Part shown: in pieces, positions 61,703 through 64,000 of the stretch
How positions within the stretch are numbered: position 1 is the first letter of the stretch
Layout: each line of letters begins with the position of its first letter
Assembly: GCA_900538305.1 (NCBI GenBank)
Contig: UPXY01000001.1
Coordinates: forward strand, 124,001-188,000
DNA: 64,000 nt
Reading direction: 5' to 3'
From: an uncultured Collinsella sp.
GTDB lineage: Bacteria > Actinomycetota > Coriobacteriia > Coriobacteriales > Coriobacteriaceae
Notes under the pieces: generated by a model
Database searches by the model: none
What the model was told of the DNA's origin: nothing
The model's input: the letters and a program-made list of their open reading frames with translations, nothing else
Program-made: the position numbers and the translations under genes

Positions 61703-62989
61703 ATGGCATCGAATAAAGCGGGAAACCGCTCGCAGAAGGGATCGCGCGGCGCTGCCCGCAACGCACACGGCGCGGCGTCGGCGCGCGTTCGCAGCGCGCA
61801 GCAGGGTGCGCCCAAGACGAAAGCGGACTTCAAGCGCGAGAACAAGCAGCAGATCGGCAGGGGCGTGAAGTATGTGCTTGTGGCGATCGGCGTGCTCGCG
61901 ATGGTGCTTTCGGTGACGAGCGTGGCATGTTCGGGCTTTTTGAACCAGGTGTCTTCCAATGGGGACTACCATCTTACGGGCGGTGTCGCGGCGACGGTCA
62001 ACGGCACGAAGATCACCGAGGACACGATCACCGAGCAGATCATGAGCACACGCGAGTCCTATGGTTATACGGACGATGAAAGCTGGGCGGCATATCTCGA
62101 GTCTTCTGGCATGACGCCGGAGAGCTACCGCCAGAACATCATCGACAGCTATATCGACGACGTTCTCGTGAGCCAGGCGGAGCGCGATGCGAACATCCAG
62201 GTGAGCGACGAAGAGGTCGAAGAGGCCTGGCAGGAGGCCGTTGCAAGCTACAGTTCGGAGGACGAGTTCGTGGCGCTGCTCGAGCAAATTGGCTACACCG
62301 AGGAGAGCTACAAGGAATCCATTCGCCAGAGCTTGGAATCCGAGAAGTTCCGTGACGAGGTGGCTCCGGCGGAGGAGCCCACGGACGACGAGATCATCGC
62401 CTATGCAAACGAGAATCTGAGCGCGTATAACGACGCGCGCCGTTCGTCGCACATTCTCATCAAGGTTGCAGAGGATGCCGATGATGCGACGCGCGAGGAG
62501 GCCAAGGCGAAGGCGCAGGATATCCTCGATAGGATCAACGCCGGCGAGATCACGTTCGAGGATGCCGCAAAGGAGTACTCCGAGGATTCCTCGGCGGCCG
62601 ACGGCGGCGATGTGGGCTGGGACAAGCTCACGACCTTCGTCGACCCCTACCAGCAGGCGCTTTCCGCCCTCGATACGGATCAGGTGAGCGGTGTCGTGGA
62701 GAGCGACTACGGCTACCACATCATCAAGTGCACCGGCCACTTCTACGTGGATGGATCGGTGAGCTCGATCGACCAGATTCCCGAGGATCTGCGCGAGACC
62801 TTCGTCGAGAGCATCAGTAACACGAACCAGGATACGGCGTATCAGGAGTGGCTCGAGAACCTGCGCGACGAGGCGGATATCCAGATCAACGAGATGCCCG
62901 CAGACGTGCCGTATAACGTGAGCACGACTACCACGAGCGACGAGGCCGGCGATACCGAGAGCGACGAAGGCGATGCCGCAGCTGAATAG
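61703..62989 (+). CDS. Membrane-anchored parvulin-type peptidyl-prolyl isomerase (PrsA/SurA-like foldase)
   Basis: Extracytoplasmic folding factor. A basic cytosolic N-terminus (about 55 residues) precedes one membrane helix (YVLVAIGVLAMVLSVTSVAC); a SurA/PrsA-type N-domain follows (AATVNGTKITEDTITEQIM), then the parvulin domain with SSHILIKV, FEDAAKEYSED, GGDVGW and YGYHIIKCTG. The C-terminus is acidic. 428 residues. The SVACSGF sequence resembles a lipobox imperfectly, so a lipoprotein form is possible but not supported. ATG at 61703 with GAAAGG. It may help fold the large wall proteins seen here. Confidence 0.88.
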   Translation: MASNKAGNRSQKGSRGAARNAHGAASARVRSAQQGAPKTKADFKRENKQQIGRGVKYVLVAIGVLAMVLSVTSVACSGFLNQVSSNGDYHLTGGVAATVNGTKITEDTITEQIMSTRESYGYTDDESWAAYLESSGMTPESYRQNIIDSYIDDVLVSQAERDANIQVSDEEVEEAWQEAVASYSSEDEFVALLEQIGYTEESYKESIRQSLESEKFRDEVAPAEEPTDDEIIAYANENLSAYNDARRSSHILIKVAEDADDATREEAKAKAQDILDRINAGEITFEDAAKEYSEDSSAADGGDVGWDKLTTFVDPYQQALSALDTDQVSGVVESDYGYHIIKCTGHFYVDGSVSSIDQIPEDLRETFVESISNTNQDTAYQEWLENLRDEADIQINEMPADVPYNVSTTTTSDEAGDTESDEGDAAAE

Positions 62990-63063
62990 CCCGAGATGAC
63001 AACCGGGTGCCCGCCGCCAAGATATCACGAGGTGGGGCGGGGCATAGAGACAGGGAGATTGCT

Positions 63064-63507
63064 ATGACGAACGAAGAGCTGCACAACCAGATGGTCGCCG
63101 CCATGAAGGCGAAAGACAAGGTGCGTCTTTCCATCATTCGCCAGGTGATGGCCGAGGTGAAGAACGTCGAGGTGAACGAGCGCCGCGACGCCACCGAGGA
63201 AGATGTGAACAGCATGATCAAGCGCCTCATCAAGCAGACGAACGAGACGCTCGAGATGTCGCGCAAGGCCGGAAACAACCAAGAGCGCACCGACACGCTC
63301 GCCGAGCAGGTCGAGATTCTAGAAAGCCTGCTGCCGGCGCAGCTTTCGGGCGAGGCGCTCGTGGAGCTCATCGAACAGACCATCGCAGAGGTTGGTGCCG
63401 CCACGCGCAAGGACATGGGCAAGGTCATGGGCGCGCTCAACAAGGCCACGGGCGGGAACTTCGACAAGGCGGCAGCCGCGAAGGAAGTTGGCAGCCGCCT
63501 GGCGTAG
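63064..63507 (+). CDS. GatB/YqeY domain protein
   Basis: 147 residues covering the whole YqeY fold: helical start (LHNQMVAAMKAKDKVRLSIIRQVMAEVKN, in parts), VNSMIKRLIKQTNE, LESLLPAQLS, and the tail with KDMGKVMGALNK. The domain resembles the tRNA-binding tail of GatB, but the free protein's role is not settled; links to tRNA metabolism are likely from the family. ATG at 63064 with AGGGAGA. It follows the foldase gene by 74 bases. Confidence 0.9.
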   Translation: MTNEELHNQMVAAMKAKDKVRLSIIRQVMAEVKNVEVNERRDATEEDVNSMIKRLIKQTNETLEMSRKAGNNQERTDTLAEQVEILESLLPAQLSGEALVELIEQTIAEVGAATRKDMGKVMGALNKATGGNFDKAAAAKEVGSRLA

Positions 63508-63566
63508 GCCTGTGCGCCGTCTTTGCTGCGCGCAGCGCGCGTTCAACCGATAGCGCCCTGCGGCGC

Positions 63567-63692
63567 CAACGCCTTACGCCGTTTTCCATGGCGCAAGCGG
63601 CACGCCCTCGACGAGGACTGGGGCGACTGGGGCAACGCCTTGCGCCGTTTTCCGTGGCGAAAACGGGAGCGGTGGCGAAAAAGTCGACGTCG
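63567..63692 (+). repeat. 27-bp direct repeats and a degenerate type B arm
   Basis: CAACGCCTTRCGCCGTTTTC-containing 27-bp copies lie at 63567-63593 and 63633-63659 (period 66; two differences). The second runs into a hairpin with AAAACGG (63645-63666). Next, GGTGGCGAAAAAGTCGACGT (from 63671) matches one arm of the type B hairpins imperfectly. The remaining stretch to 63977 is less G+C-rich and has TATACT (63797) and TACAAT (63897) as possible -10 boxes. Confidence 0.75.
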
Positions 63693-63977
63693 CGAACGAG
63701 GGCGATTCTTGAGCGCTGCCGCCGGTTCGCGAGGTCGCTCCACGCCAAGTAAGCTGCGCGCATTGCATGAAAATGGCTAAATAGAGCAGTTTTGGGTATA
63801 CTGCTTCAAACTGTTCGCAGATGTACGGTTTGTTAGCACTCGGTTTCGCGTGTATTGCAGGAAGCGAATGAGCGCCTACCGTGCATTCGGGATTCGTACA
63901 ATAGTGCGCACACAATCGCATCGCACGCTCGAGCGCCCGCGCGCTCTGGATACGCATACGAAGGAGGGATTTCGCCC

Positions 63978-64000
63978 ATGGCAGATATGATCGAGATCCG
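63978..64000 (+). CDS. Start of a gene cut by the window end
   Basis: ATG at 63978 preceded by AAGGAGGG; encodes MADMIEIR before the window stops. Only eight residues are visible, so no function is assigned. Confidence 0.6.

Overview
The window is about 60% G+C, densely coded, and reads as a chromosomal piece of an anaerobic Coriobacteriia (Collinsella/Olsenella-like). This is inferred from an Ech-type hydrogenase, a flavodiiron protein, mannose-family PTS genes, sortase and isopeptide surface proteins, and actinobacterial codon use. No rRNA, tRNA or CRISPR array was seen.

Layout. 1-254: IS3-type OrfA remnant. 394-7561: flavodiiron protein, then a five-gene Ech [NiFe]-hydrogenase operon whose two membrane subunits are fused in one 958-residue protein. 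7699-19240: murE, a tyrosine phosphatase, an LtaS-like enzyme, kup, an rlmKL-like gene with degraded motifs in its RlmL half, and a HAD phosphatase. 19630-25669: a catabolic operon (RidA, SIS, PTS IIC-IID-IIB, C-S beta-lyase, SIS) without an EIIA gene, with a convergent YheO-type regulator. 26114-27148: AbiEi/DUF559-like putative nuclease. 27289-31689: MarR regulator and a heterodimeric ABC exporter. 32055-37330: aminotransferase, PHP phosphoesterase, class-3 lipase, rRNA uracil methyltransferase. 37754-51868: MacB-like ABC protein, a 3542-residue VWA/isopeptide-domain adhesin and a small winged-helix protein. 52057-54600: remnant of another sortase substrate and a VanZ/RDD membrane protein. 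54862-60090: purF, class B sortase, purM, purN. 60473-63507: a second AbiEi/DUF559-like protein, a parvulin-type foldase and a GatB/YqeY protein; a further gene starts at 63978.

The gaps between genes are crowded with palindromic repeats. The most striking family consists of 35-bp dyad units separated by 16-bp spacers, with an exact 51-bp period in all five places it occurs (19289, 25784, 27137, 37403, 40493). Two of these arrays lie in opposite orientation around the putative nuclease gene at 26114-27148 and one contains its stop codon. The paralogue at 60473-61465 lies between two near-identical long hairpins of another family. This pairing of putative nuclease genes with palindromes is the best candidate here for an undescribed system. 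The EIIA-less PTS/RidA/C-S-lyase operon is the best candidate for an undescribed metabolic pathway.
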